Origin: Hofstenia miamia
Lineage: Eukaryota; Xenacoelomorpha; Acoela
DNA length: 64,000 nt
Assembly: GCA_004352715.1 (NCBI GenBank)
Contig: SCFE01000001.1
Coordinates: 1,142,270-1,206,269, forward strand
Direction: 5' to 3'
Under the pieces are notes generated by a model. It saw nothing but the letters and a program-made list of their open reading frames with translations. It did not search any database and was not told the origin of the DNA. How positions within the stretch are numbered: position 1 is the first letter of the stretch; each line of letters opens with the position of its first letter. Position numbers and translations under genes: made by a program. This document shows, one piece after another, positions 23,301 to 35,738 of the stretch.

Positions 23301-25456
23301 GATCCTTACCTTAAATAATGAACAAAAAATCGATTGTAATAAGTGGAATAACTATTTTCCAGAGATTATAATTTCACGTGTTATCTTGGAACAAATCATC
23401 AATATTCTGCACGAAGTTTCGGAATTTATTGTCCCAAGTCCTATGTTAGTCCCAGTCCCAGTGAAATATATATTCCCTAGTTCCAGTCCCAGAAGACTGA
23501 TCAATTCCGCTCAACCCTGGATTGCAGTCCTCAATTTTTTTACATTAAATTCATGATCATACAGTTTGTACACATTTATATGGCTTTTAGTTATTGTAAT
23601 ACCCCATGCTCGGAATTTCATATTTTTCAGATAGTAAATAGAGTCCTTATGTAAACGTTGACTTAGTGGTCATTCAATTTCTTAACTTAATAAGTAATAA
23701 TTAGATTAAAATGCCGAGTTTATTAAATCTCCTAAGTTTGTGAAATTACCCAAAGTTGATAACCACAGCCTGCAATAATCCCAATAAAACAAGACTGGCA
23801 GAAGATTTCCATTCACTAGCTTGGAACTTTTCAACCAAGCCATGATAACGTGCGGTTTCATCGTCTTCTGCGTTGAAGTACTTTACAGTTTCAAAGTTCA
23901 GCAATGAATCTACTGCTTTCGCACGGACTACATTTTCATCAGCGTTCATTTGTTTTCTATATTTCGTCCGCCATTCTGTCACAGCGATGGTTACATAGAC
24001 GTAGATGGTCATGCAGAAGAAGACTAACACACCGAACCTACAAAACCAATTTTAGTTATTATAAAGTAATGTACTAAAGTTTTTGGCAAAATAGCAGAAA
24101 ACATACACTATTGCAGAACTAAGTACTTCCACACGAACCACTTTTAATAAATTAACCGAATATTATGAAATATAGTTTTATGAAAGATTTTGCATGAAAG
24201 AAAAAAATGCTAGTTTTCATAGTTATGTAGGCCTATGATTATAATTTATTACTTTCATGTTGAAGGCAATACTCTTATGCCTCTGAAAGAACTATTAGGT
24301 ATGGAATTAACTCCATATATCAAAATTTATTATAAGTGCTCCATTGAATTAAGTCAGAATGTACTAAAAAATTTTGCAATTTCTGAAAACCAGTGGCGTT
24401 AGCAGGGGTGGGGGTGGTGGTGGGCATGGTGGTCAGGTTTTTAAAAGTGACTGGATAAATAAAAAATTTTTTGGTAAAAAAAATGAAAAATTTAAAATCT
24501 AAGGTCTCTTTTCTCAATATTTTTAAAATTTTTTCGGGGGGCTTTGCCCCGCTTTTGGTTATTACTAGGATGTCCCCTAGTCAGAAAACCCTGCGTACAC
24601 CCCTTCTGAGAACAGTAAACAAAACGATTATTTACAAGGATATTCATTTCCGAAGGTAAGCTAATTGTCAATAGAGGAAATCTCAATCAATCCTAATAGA
24701 ATTGACATAGAAACAACAGATGTTGACAAGAATCAATGGTTCTATGAGGAAAATTAAAATTGGCAATTTTTATTTTTAGTAATACCGATGCATTTTGAAA
24801 GAATTTTTTCCATTCAGTCATAAGCAAAATTTTGATTGAGTTAATTTTTGAAACTCTAAACTAATTATAAAATCAATTCCCAAAAATATTTCGGCTATAC
24901 ACTTCGCATCTCTAATTAAAACTAAATTTCTAAGAATTTTTGATTCAATGTATTAACTAGCTCTGAATCAAAAGTTATTTAACGGCATGCAAAAATCTTG
25001 TTCATGCTTACTCATAATTTTTATTTATCAGACTTGTTAACGAGCTGAACATCAAACGAGCTGAGCCAAGCCGAGCCGAGCCGAGCCGAGCCGAACCGAG
25101 ATTGAGCACTGCATTGGATATACAACGAACCCAAAATGAGTCTTTTTTAAGCAAAGCAAATTTATAGCTCTGATTGTTAATTTGATTATGCAGATTTTTT
25201 TATTTTTTTCATTCAATATGCCTTTCTTATAACCTTATTTTAGAAATATTTATGAAATAATGGGAGAGCGCAATATTTGAAAAAAAATATCGAGCCAAAA
25301 CGAGCCTTATTTAAAGATTCTATGCGGCGCGCCGAGCCGAACGTACTCAAAGTTAAAACAAGCCGAACCTAACCGAGCCGAGCTTAGAAATTTCGACTCG
25401 TTGACAAGTCTGATATATATATGTATGTATATGTTAGATTAAGATTGTGAAAATGG

Positions 25457-25499
<43 letters not shown>

Positions 25500-27888
25500 T
25501 GAGCAGACCTATTGCAATATAGCTAAAAATATTTTTTCACCAATTTTCAATTTCTATAAATATCTGTGTATCATTGATTAGATCAAATTTCTATGCATAA
25601 TTTTTTCCAGGTTTATTTTTACTATGAGAAAATCATTACAAGAAATTAATTACAAGAAAAATTAAATAAAATTTGCCATAAAAATGTCAACAGTTAGTAA
25701 CATACTGAAGATAATATATTTGAGTTGTTTTGAAATAGCGTATTAAGCATATTGCAGAATTGCAATAATTTTGAATTATATTGAAGCAATGTTTTCAATA
25801 AAATGGAATACAGTAATACTGTGCGTCCCCATATACTTTAACCGGTTTAAAATTTTTGCATCATGTTCAAATTAAAAAGAAAAATATATTCTAGTTCTAT
25901 TTTTCAAAACAAAATTTGCTTATTGCTATGTGTTAACATAAAATTGATGTATATATACATGTATAATATTTTATATATGTATGTCAATACTGCTTGTTCA
26001 ATAACATCAAATTTGTCAAATTTGAGGAATTTATTCACAGATTTTTTGTGTGTTAGTGGGCTATTCTGCTTATATTCGCCTTGAACTTGAAGTCTATTAA
26101 AATTTATTGAAAAAAATCTATGGAGCTGCATAAAATGAAATAGAATAAGAAATTTTTGAACTTTATGAATGATTTTATCTAAATGAAATATAGTCTAGCA
26201 ACAACAATGCGAATTCAAATATGTTGGAGTCGATGCATCATTTTCTCCTAAATTTGATAGTTTTTTCTTATTGCAATTCAATAATTTGAATAGCAAAATG
26301 TAGATTAGTACTACAATGACAAAAAGTAGGAATCTTTGCACCCTTTGTAACATTTTCTATTGTTTAATAATACTGCAATCATTGTAATCAATACATTGGA
26401 AAATCAAAAATAGAATTTCTTAACCGGATTTTAACCTGATTAACCGGCTCCTGCAGATTAACAGGCTTTAACCGGACCTGTTTTAACCTGACCAGATTAA
26501 CCGGACTGGATCTAGCACTAGAATACAGTATTTCACATTTATTAAACAAGTAAATAATCATACCATATATTGAATGCTAAAACGAAGTAACCAATGGCGA
26601 TGAAGATATCAACAATAGTAGGAAGTATACTGAAAACTACATATGCGAACAATTGTGACATACTGGTATTACCACGGTCAATAATTCGCAGTACTTCTCC
26701 GGTCTTTCTACTAACATGCCACCTTAGAGATAGTGAATGTAGATGCTCAAATAATCCAACCATTGTACTAAACACTCTATTTAAGCATTACACGCATATA
26801 AATCCAATTAATTATATATCAACTATCAAAAATGATACATACAGTATATTAATAAATTGACTTTAAATATATTGCTTGGAATTTTCAGTTTGAAATTTAC
26901 GACTAGAAATTTATTTAAGACATTTAATTTAGAATATAAAATATATGTTGTATACTAACTATCGAGCACTATATTGCTGCACTCGAATCCAAGCATATGT
27001 TCGCACGTTGTTGATTACCCCGGAGTTTGTAAAGTACGCCAAGCAGTATAAGGATATTACGTTCCATGGAAAATTTCCCGGAATAGCAACTTGATCAATT
27101 ACTTCTTTGTTTAGAATGGGAACGATTAGTGTTGTAAATCTACCAATGACTAAGCAGGAAATGGCAACAAATACTCGAAATTGAAGATCACAGTTATTTT
27201 TTGGCCAAATGAAAGGCCAAATTTTTTTAAGAGTGGGACCTAATGTACTCCAAGACGATGGCTTATTTTTTGTTGAAATAAGTTTCAAATTCTCAATGTC
27301 GTTCGACACATGTGGGAAGCCTGGTCCAATGAGAGATAGAATAAATAAGATCGCTACAGTGAATAAGCGAAGAATCCATAATATAAAAATAGTGTCAAAT
27401 TGTGGTGCTAAAAATGCAATGTTTATGATTGGTGTACATTCGTACAAAACAGCAATTATAAAGAATGACGTAAATATCAATGTGTAACGATTGGGACGTG
27501 ACTTTATATTGGAAATTATAAAAATTTCGGTATTCATTAAAAGAATTGCAATCAACCACGACAGCCCAGAAAATGTTGTAGAAATACACCAAATTAATGA
27601 AGCACTGACTTTTAGTAGAAATATTCGAATAAGCAGAATTGTAACGTATTGTAAAATAACAAAAATCATTCCAATTGTAAGTACAGAATGCAGATAAGGA
27701 TAACGTGGTTTTCTTTTCACAGCTATTTCTTCAATTTTCGACATAATGTATAGTATGTTGACTGCTGAAAGTATAATGACAGAGAGCATCATGGTTGGGA
27801 AGAGCAAATCAATCATACAAGTTGAAAATCCATGATTAGGTATCCAAAGGGCCCACAAGGAATCATTCCCACTACAAACGGTGTACAT
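20373..27888 (-). CDS. ABCB6: ABCB6-type ABC transporter, tandem copy A (six exons)
   Basis: Exons (minus strand): 27888-26960, 26767-26564, 24037-23750, 23157-22748, 22698-22488, 20742-20373. All introns are GT/AG and the sum is 2,412 bp, 803 residues plus stop. The start '[20 protein letters not shown]' aligns with the N-terminus of ABCB6, followed by its multi-span N-terminal domain (about residues 20-190). Then come the ABC membrane domain ('[19 protein letters not shown]', '[19 protein letters not shown]') and the nucleotide-binding domain: Walker [10 protein letters not shown] 589-597, Q-loop VVPQD near 636, signature LSGGE 693-697, Walker B IVLLDE 713-718, H-loop H749. The family forms homodimers in endolysosomal, plasma or mitochondrial outer membranes and is linked to porphyrin transport and heavy-metal tolerance. 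Intron 4 is only 49 bp. Introns 2 and 5 carry transposons. Human ABCB6 has 842 residues, so this copy is full length. Confidence 0.95.
20781..21114. mobile_element. TTAA-flanked miniature transposon (334 bp) in intron 5 of gene A
   Basis: TTAA at 20777-20780 and 21115-21118 enclose inverted ends CCTTAAAATGCCAGGCAG and, read inward from the right, CCTTAAACAGCCTAGTGTCC. This is a piggyBac-like arrangement. Related copies lie at about 35000-35366 and 61240-61400 (reverse). Confidence 0.75.
21240..22440 (-). mobile_element. decayed LINE in intron 5 of gene A
   Basis: Minus-strand frames give '[10 protein letters not shown]', '[13 protein letters not shown]', 'KGVPQG' and 'YANDTSILY' (decayed YADDT) between about 22320 and 22015. 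The three-prime end near 21240-21285 is AATAAAGAATA followed by (TTC)n. Stops and frameshifts throughout. Same orientation as the host gene. Confidence 0.75.
24391..24605. mobile_element. hAT-type miniature transposon (215 bp) in intron 2 of gene A
   Basis: Left end CAGTGGCGTTAGCAGGGG and inverted right end AAGGGGTGTACGCAGGGT match at 12 of 18 positions. Flanks CTGAAAAC (24383-24390) and CTGAGAAC (24606-24613) form a 7/8 target duplication. Confidence 0.75.
25029..25412. mobile_element. hAT-like miniature transposon (384 bp) in intron 2 of gene A
   Basis: Inverted ends CAGACTTGTTAACGAG and (from the right) CAGACTTGTCAACGAG match at 15 of 16 positions. Subterminal GAGCCGAGCCGAGCC repeats line both arms, as in hAT elements. 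The flanking octamers TTATTTAT and ATATATAT agree at 6 of 8, but both are low-complexity, so the duplication is weak evidence. Confidence 0.8.
25458..25494. repeat. (TA)n microsatellite
   Basis: Uninterrupted TA tract in intron 2 of gene A. Confidence 0.95.
26405..26510. repeat. cluster of TTAACCGG-type motifs
   Basis: TTAACCGG or TTTAACCGG/TTTTAACCTGA variants recur at least five times in about 100 bp, and TTTAACCGGTTTAAA occurs once more near 25838. Probably the edges of a miniature transposon in intron 2 of gene A (about 25810-26515), but the exact ends are unclear. Confidence 0.45.
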
Positions 27889-28070
27889 TTGGTTATTGTA
27901 TATTTTCAGTTAATTCTTTGACAAAAGATGTAGGTTCCAACACTCAAGCCCAATGAAAATAAATATAAAGTTTCCGGTTTATTTGTTATTTGTTCTTGCC
28001 AAGTCCATATTCCAATAATCGTGACCAATAGCATTGACTTTAGTACAATTGCACTCACTTATCTAAAATT
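27889..28070 (-). promoter_or_regulatory. five-prime flank of gene A, conserved with gene B
   Basis: The 180 bp before the start codon match the same interval before gene B (45625-45800), including TTTTGTC/TTTATCAAA..., TGTAGGTTCCA, TTGTTATTTGTTCTTGC and ATCCAATAATC-like blocks. This is a shared untranslated leader and/or promoter retained from the duplication. No TATA box could be singled out in such AT-rich sequence. Confidence 0.5.
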
Positions 28071-28775
28071 CAAATATTTGGAACCATTTGTACTGCGTTA
28101 TAACCGACATAGTTGGAGTAATTTTGAATTGAAGGATAGCGTATTATTAGGGCGATTAGAATCTTGACCAGAAACATTGAATAAAAAACATAGAAATGTT
28201 GACACTATTTTCACGTAATGATAAAATTAAAACGATTTCAAACCGAGCATGGAATCTCAAGATGTGTGATAAAGTACTGCTTACATATGACAAACTTTAG
28301 CACCTTAAGAGTTTCAACAGAAAATGACAATCCTTTGCTAAAAGTATTTGGAGCTGCAAAAACTTCGTTCATGAATATAAGAAATTTTGTTTGACTTGAA
28401 TTCAAATATTTACGAGAATTTTTATAAAAAATAGTCGATTTTTAACCTTTTTTGACCTAACGAACTAAGTTAGGCGTTTCCTACCATAAAACCATACAAA
28501 ATATTTGCAATATGATTTGAAAGGAAAAAGCCTTTTGACTTTTCCGCGTACTACTTATTACTTTGGTAAAATTACTAAATTAGAAGTTAGAAAATAGGTT
28601 ATATTGTAAGCATATTAACATATTTTCATACATTGCAGTTCAGTTCAAATAATTTTTATAATCTCACTAAAATTAATTAACCTTAAGTTTTATCCAGTTA
28701 AAAGATAAAATGAAATCAGCAGTGATTAGTAAATTTTCCCAATAATATATATGGCAAACTAGAGAAAGACAACAT
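28071..28775. other. intergenic, nothing recognised
   Basis: AT-rich, no supported feature. Confidence 0.4.
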
Positions 28776-28779
28776 ATGA

Positions 28780-29375
28780 ACTTTGACAATAAAGAGAAGT
28801 GCTAGTCCCTTACCTTTATTGTTTTTCAAAGTCTAGGAAAGTATGAAGGGAAAAATTTGCCCTATAAATATAAACTTCCGAAGGTACGAAATTCAACTGA
28901 TTTCTCCTTTAACTATGTTACAAGTTGTGAAATTATAAGACCTATCAACAGTCTAAGAAATAAATGCAGCGAACCTTCGTGCATACCAACTTGATTTCTG
29001 AAAGATACATGTGCATTTATTTCGGAGCCTCTTTGTTACATAAATGCTTGTTTGTAAAAAATCTTTTCCTGAATGATCTACGTAGAGAATTAATGCTACT
29101 GAAACCATTGAAGACATTTAAAAAAGTGTTAAGCTATATTTCTATAATTCTAAAAAAGAAATAATTGAATTCAAATGGCGGGGCTTAAATTTTATAATCC
29201 AGATTATTCAACTAACAGAATTTAAAACGCTATAGCCAAGAGCGCTTTACTTTGTAAAGTTTTTGTTGTAAGTTTTTGAGATTTTCAGAGTTGCTATCAG
29301 TATATGATATATTGCTAACGTAACCTCTGAATAAAGATTTCTTCTTCTTCCTCCTCTTCTTCTTCTATGTTTCTT
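28780..29375 (+). mobile_element. LINE relic with (TTC)n tail
   Basis: 'INSLRNKCSEPSCIPT' and, across a frameshift, 'AFISEPLCYINACL' (28930-29055) resemble the RT fingers that precede motif A in CR1/Jockey elements. The end near 29325-29375 is TGAATAAAGATTTC followed by a TTC-rich tract, the same style of tail as the LINE in intron 5 of gene A. It is an internally deleted copy. Confidence 0.6.
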
Positions 29376-29572
29376 CTTTATGCAAACATACATTCCTATT
29401 CTATTTTGAAAATATCGATTTTACTAAAAATCATGATTGGGAATCATTTCAAGTAGTTATTATTTTGTGTAACGAAATTTCCACCTGCCCATGCACAAAC
29501 ATTTTCTTTAGCCATTTTCAAAATATTTCCCATATCCAAAAATAAGCTTGATTGAAACTACATATATACTTA

Positions 29573-29720
29573 CAGAGATGGAAATGGGCAGAGTTACACT
29601 GAAAAGTTCCCAGCCCAGCCCATTAATTGCAGGTCCTCCCCAATCCAGCCAATCTATTTATAATGTTTAGCACATTTTGAGCCCATATACTATCGGAAAA
29701 GAAGGTTATGTCTAAGTTTA
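29573..29720. mobile_element. truncated copy of the 13811-14170 hAT-type family
   Basis: Starts CAGAGATGGAAATGGGC and keeps CCCAGCCCAGCCCATTAATTG and the TTTAGCACATTTTGAGCCCA segment that match the left half of the element at 13811. No right end found. Confidence 0.6.
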
Positions 29721-30471
29721 TTCTGAAGCAGGTCTTCCCGATTTACTTCTCTATCATAGGTATACATTGATGTCATTCAGATCTCAATGAATGGCTACTA
29801 GTTAAAACATTCATACATACACATATTATCTTATTAGTAGAACTTGTTTGCTGCGGACCAATTTAAAAGTAGTCTTCAACAACCAAAAATCAAGAAACGT
29901 GTTTGAAATGCTACCGTTGTCACCAAATTTATAGATAAATGAACTCGATTTATTTAGCTTCTATATTAATGAAAAACAAATCAAATAATCGATCTTAGCA
30001 TCAAAAACCCATCATTATCATCTGATAAAAAGTCGATAGAGAGAACGATACTAAAACTCGAGTCGGAGAGCTACTTGAAAATATTTGCTTATTTGAGGTA
30101 GGGAACAGACTTCTAAAACGTCGGTATTGAATTTAAAATATTGCAACTTCAAAATAGGCAAGCATTGCGTACATTCCAAATCGCCCCAATAATGTAGTAG
30201 GTGTTATTTCATCTATTATCAATAAAATATCATTGGCGTTGAGAAATCGTTTCCACAATCGATTTTTCATCATATGATAATTTAGCATCTTTGTCAAAGA
30301 ATCGAAAGGGTGTTCGAAATTTCAACTTTGGTTTTTTAGGCCAATAATCGTATGATAAAATGTCTTCAATGTGAACAAAAATAATTCAATTTTGGACTAA
30401 AATCTGCTGCGATAGTAGGAACACACTTTTGGATGAACAACCTTCAACAGCGACGTGGTTAAAATGATTTA
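29721..30471. other. intergenic, nothing recognised
   Basis: AT-rich, with a few GATAAAA/TTATCAT motifs but no delimitable element. Confidence 0.35.
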
Positions 30472-30479
30472 ACCAGGCA

Positions 30480-32645
30480 CAGGGGCGGATCGGGAAATTT
30501 CTGATTGGATAATGAGGCACTTAGACTCGATTTTTCTATAATATTTTCATTCTAGATTTGATTATATTTTGAATCCTCATACATTTTTATACAATTTGAA
30601 AGTTCTATTTTGGACTTTCTATTATTGCGTTTTAATTTATATTTATATATAGATAATAAAATTAAATCTGCTAAAATTATGCTTATTAACAAGACAGAGT
30701 ATTGAATTGAGATATTACAGACATATTTTAGCTTGGCAAGGAAATATAATAGCAAATATTAAATCAAATCGGTCATAGTCTCAGTTCAAATTGAAAAGTT
30801 AGGATTTCTAGCCCCACCATCAGTCGGCTTGGTCGGGTTTCAGGGCCAGTAATGGGACAATTTCCTCAGGACTCTATTATTTTGTGAAATGTAGCAAGAA
30901 AAGAAATCATTAATACATAGACTATAAATTTTACGTTTAATTTGCATTGGTGGTGTAATATTTAGTAATTACGATTTCAAATAATTCCAGAATAGAAAAA
31001 GAGGTATAGAAATGGGTGTATCATATCAATCATTTTGAAACTCGTGATTCTTAGCAAATCAGTAATTTGCGAATTGAATGATCTTAGGTGATTATAGAAG
31101 TTATATGTAGGAATGAATTTGCATTTTTCTAGGTTTAGGATCGAAACATGTAAAACAAAACACTAAATGAAGGAGATGCTGAATCCCTAATATTACTAGG
31201 GTAATTATTTTGTACAACAAAATCAGAACAATTATTAATGCAAAATACCGTTCAAAATCTCAGAAATTCTTAAAAAAATTGTTACAAAAATGCTAAAAAT
31301 TTAAAAATTTATAAAAATCAATAATATTGTGAATGAATTTTGAACATCATTTGAAATATTTTATATAGCGAATTTAGTATGTTGGACATAGATAGATGTG
31401 GGTGAAATTTTTCATAACCGCATTGCACCGCACCCGCATCGCACCCTCATGTCTATTAGAAAAATTCACTGCAACATACCCGTTATTTTCTAAATTTCGC
31501 CTGTGATGGTTCAACGAGGTGGCGTCATTTCAAAAAATTAAGCCAAAACTGTAAAACACCGAATTGACTTTCTAATAATTTTGTTTAATTGAGTGAATGA
31601 TGCTAAATATATTATATTATATAGATTTCGTAGCATAATTATTATTGTATTAGTTTAGTAATACACATGTAACAAAATAAAAATGTCCACCCGCACATCA
31701 CCGCAACCCGTGTGGCATTTGAAATTAAGGAACCCGCACTGCACCGCATCTGCGTTCATCTTTGAGGTTGAAGAAAAAATTAGCAGGAGGAGAGGGAAAA
31801 TGTATAGTTTTTTAAGTCATGTTGAGGTGTAGCAGGATTGAAACTGGATGATTCCACTGGGCTTCTAACAAATACCTTGGGTGTACAGAACATCTGAAAT
31901 GTATTTAACAGTTTAAGTTGATCTAGTGTACAGCCTTCGTAAGTCATACAAAGTTCCAGTTCCATCGAACACTTTGATTGTGTACGATATAGTATTTGAG
32001 GAATATCCCAATTCTGTTGACCTCATTAGGTGCTGATGGAAAGCGATAACAGGAATGCGGCCAGCAATAAACAACTGGGAGCTCATAGGTAGGAATCTAT
32101 GGTTTTTTTAGAATTTTAGATTAATTTTCATGGGTGGGGACTTATTCAGTTATGTTTGAAAAAATGGGAGGAAGTTTTTTAAATTTCTCATAAGATATAA
32201 GGACCTGTATTTGTTAGGTAGAGACTTTCGAGTAAAAAGTGCGGAGACAAGCCCTCCCCTGTGGATACATTCTTTATCAAAATGTGTCTTAATTAACATC
32301 TGCACTGAAACAGTATTGATTCTATTTTGTAACTGTGCACAGATTTATGTATTCAGTAAGCAGTTTTCAACTGCTTCCATAATTTATTACTTACCAAAGT
32401 TTGGTGGATGTTAGATGAAATGCGTAATATTGGAGTATGTTTCATATATGTGTCAGATTATTTGTAAAAATGTTGGAAAGTTTGACAAATATTTACAAAA
32501 TCTTGGATCGTTTTGCAATGACATGCAAAAATTTGGCACTAATTTGGAATTTTCCAATTTTTTACCAAATTAACCTCCGTTTTGCTTCCTCATGGAGGGC
32601 AATGGCGGACTGCAGTCCCATAGTCTTCCTTCAAATCCGCCACTG
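30480..32645. mobile_element. putative 2.2 kb hAT-like non-autonomous element
   Basis: Left end CAGGGGCGGATC and inverted right end CAGTGGCGGATT agree at 10 of 12 positions. The flanks ACCAGGCA (30472-30479) and ATCAGGCA (32646-32653) form a 7/8 target duplication. The interior has no recognisable transposase. It includes another GC-rich miniature element (about 31389-31765) and short frames with no motifs. The end pairing across 2.2 kb is an inference from the matching duplication. Confidence 0.6.
31389..31765. mobile_element. nested hAT-like miniature transposon
   Basis: TAGATAGATGTGGGTG faces AAAGATGAACGCAGATG (inverted). Both arms carry subterminal GCACCGCA/CCCGCA repeats (31425-31445, 31688-31752) in an otherwise AT-rich region. 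No clear target duplication. Confidence 0.5.
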
Positions 32646-33144
32646 ATCAGGCACGTTAATCATCCATCGTAAATTACATTTTCGTTGCAATTATTTTACA
32701 CATTGTATTGGAAATATGCTATTTTAGTCATTACGTACAAAGCTATACATAGCAAAATTAGTTAGTATAGATATTGTAGTGTAGACCCACTTAAAAACCC
32801 TTTTTGTAGTTATGGCAACTGCTTAGGGGTTAACAGGGCAGTATTAAATAGTTTTACAAACTAATTCGATTCAATGATCAACAAAATAATTAAGTTCAAT
32901 AGTGTATTTCTCTTAAATATTCAAATGTAGCTCTAACATTGCCAACGAATTAATGAAAACAAAATGCAGAACGAAATTGTGATTTGATGAATTAGTTTAA
33001 CAGGTAATACCCATTAATTATGTGCAAATATAATTTTGCAAAAAATTTATAATTAAAAAATTTACTTCCTTCGAGTATAAATTTATACGCGATTGGTTAT
33101 GAAGTCATTTTTCATATTTGTTTTCCATATGCAGAGAATTAACT

Positions 33145-33398
33145 AGAGTCCGAAGGTGCTCACGGATAGCCACTTGATCGAGGGTCACGAACATCATCAC
33201 CATAACAGTCCGTGGCCGAATCGATTTTGCAGATATACGAATAGTAGTTTAGATAAGACAATGGCTTTGCCTGGTTCTTCTAACATGTACCAGAAATTAA
33301 TAAGCATTTTATTAAATGCACCTTCAATTTATATAGGGTATTTATTATCTAGTATTTTTTACATGCAAGTGAACAAACTTATTTTGACAATTACTTAG
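33145..33398 (+). other. possible exon or decayed insert, unidentified
   Basis: After an AG at 33148-33149 a frame reads 'SPKVLTDSHLIEGHEHHHHN' and later 'LDKTMALPGSSNMYQKL'. Its first 150 bp have higher GC than their surroundings, like coding sequence. No family recognised and no partner exon found. Confidence 0.25.
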
Positions 33399-34995
33399 AT
33401 AAAAAATAATAGACAGAGTAAGCACTGATTAACGATGATGTCATCTCCTCAGCAGCTGCGAGTGATCAAATAGGAAGAGGAACTGCTTTTGGGTCGGTGA
33501 AAGGCCGTATGTATGTATTACCTAAATAGAGTATTGTTAGTTACATTAAATCTTGAGCAGTTGCATTATTATATTTATCTAAACGTAGGGATCAGTAAAT
33601 TATGTAGAGAAGACCGACTTAGGCAAATGACCCAGACTAGGCATTCTAATTTGCCGATTCTACAATATAAATACATATGATTTGTGTAGTGAGGACCGTT
33701 GGGGCCTCATAGGAACCCCACGTAAAATGTTGTACAGTTGGGTGCGATCAAAAATCGGCCCAATGGCCAAGTCTGTGAAAAACTAAATTGATGATCCAAA
33801 AAAGGTTGTCAATATTTATGAATGGTAAAAATATAAATCCCAGGAAAAATTTCCCGGAAAATATTCATTAGAAATTCATTTTCGGTATTTTCTAGTAGAT
33901 GACGTTGAATGTATTTTATGCAAATCCTGCTGTAATCAAGGACTGATGATTTACAGAAAAGTAATTGATGATAGATTAGCATTGATAAACATTTACGCTA
34001 AAAAAATCAATTCGGAAAATCTATCGCATTTTATTGTTTGTAAGGCCGTTTACGTTATTTAGTGAGCCCTTGAAATTATCCTTTACGTTCTGCTAATTTC
34101 GAAGCAATTGCATTTGTCGAAAGTTTACAGAATTTGAAAAAATTTAATGATATACATTAGAGTAGGCTTTCTAAGAATGTATGGTATGAATTGAATACCG
34201 TCAATAACGGTACGGTATACGGTAATTCACAGAAGCTTGCTAAAACAATTTTCGTCAAAAAACAGGGGTTAGAAAAGCTTTATTGAAAATTGAAAAAATT
34301 GAGATTATGCCTTAGAAATACCAGTTCAGTTGTGTATCGAGGTGAAAATCTTTCACGTTGATTAGTCACCGTTTTCACCAGGGCCGTAGGCAAGAATTTG
34401 TCATAGAGAGGGCTAATTTACTATTGGAAAATATATACTAACTCTATTCCCACTAGTGTGCTATTTCGTAACAAACCGAATTGTCCGCATTCTTTACAAT
34501 TTTATCCAAGGATGTTACGAAATATTGAAAGGTTTTTACATGGACACATCCATGGGATAGAACCTGCTCATGCAATGATGAATATATGTGCTAAACCATG
34601 TGCTTATGCCTGAATTACATGCAAATAGGAATTATTTTCAATGAGAAATTTGATTTTTGTAAAAATGTTCAAATTATTTCCATTCCTAGTGTTCAAATAA
34701 TGAGGCGGTTTAATCCCCTTGGGAACAACAACTATCCTGAAATATTTTATGTTTTTGAAGACAATCTGTGTGAGTTCCGTGTAGGCAGAATTGTGATTAA
34801 CCATCTAGACTAATTTTGGTTCCCTGAAAACCCACACATATAAAAATGTTTGAAATAGTATACTTTATGCAGTACGATTGCATAATCCTTATTAACACTA
34901 AACTGGAAAACTATTATCTTAAGCGCAAATAACTCAAAAACTAATAATGATATTCAAAGTCTGAAATACCACGGGCTAGAGGATTGTATGGTCTC
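33399..34995. other. intergenic, nothing delimited
   Basis: Contains a CAGGGCCGTAGGCAAG sequence at 34379 that looks like a hAT-type terminal repeat, but no partner end was found. No gene supported. Confidence 0.35.
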
Positions 34996-34999
34996 CTTT

Positions 35000-35366
35000 C
35001 CTTCCTAAAACTGCCTGTTAACTGTTAAATATAGACGTGATGTTCGTGAAATCTTGCCTTAGCAAATGCTTATGACCTCCGAGATTGCACATCAATGGCT
35101 TTTATAAATAAAGATATTTGTTGCTCTCAGGGGCTTTTGACCTCCTGATTACTTGAACTCTAGGAATAGGCAAGTTTTAAACCTTTTCAAGTACTTCAGT
35201 CATAGCAATACACGTTAGTACAAATTTGCAAAATTAAATTCAAGCACTTTGACAAAAAATGTGTCCATGCCTCAGGATTTCCAAGTTTCATAATAGGCTT
35301 GGAGAAAAATTGTTTAAAAAACGATTTGTCCTTTATAAAGGAAATATAATAGGCAGTCTAAGGTTA
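35000..35366. mobile_element. second copy of the TTAA-type miniature element of intron 5
   Basis: The right part, ATAGGCTTGGAGAAAAATTG...TTGTCCTTTATAAAGGA...AGGCAGTCTAAGGTTAA, follows the same order as 21040-21118. The left end (CCTAAAACTGCCTG) is more diverged. Confidence 0.55.
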
Positions 35367-35738
35367 AAAAATATATATTATTAAGAACATTATGTTGATT
35401 ACTATCAAGAACAGGATTTTCTGGCGAGGGAATTATCTTTCAGTCGTGATCAAGTTAGTGGATCAAAACTGGGATGTAAGCCTGTAAGACTGTCAAAATA
35501 TTGAAAAAATATGCCGTAAAATGCATCTCACCCCCTTTGTTCTTATATTTCGAATTTTTTGAAGGATAGTTTCGATCTCTCAAAAATAATTCAATGTTGA
35601 AGCTTTTTGTATACACCACTGACTCCTGTATATTCATTACTTTTTGAAATAAGAAATTAACAAAACACCAATTCTTGAATTACATACATGTAAAATGTAG
35701 TTTACTTTACAAAACTTTACAAAGAGGAAACTTAATTA

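Noticed and set aside
26594-27697. Plus-strand frames opposite ABCB6 A exons 1 and 2
   Set aside because: Antisense shadows of the coding exons; equivalents opposite gene B (45227-45433) and the NBD exon (35827-36120) are rejected for the same reason.
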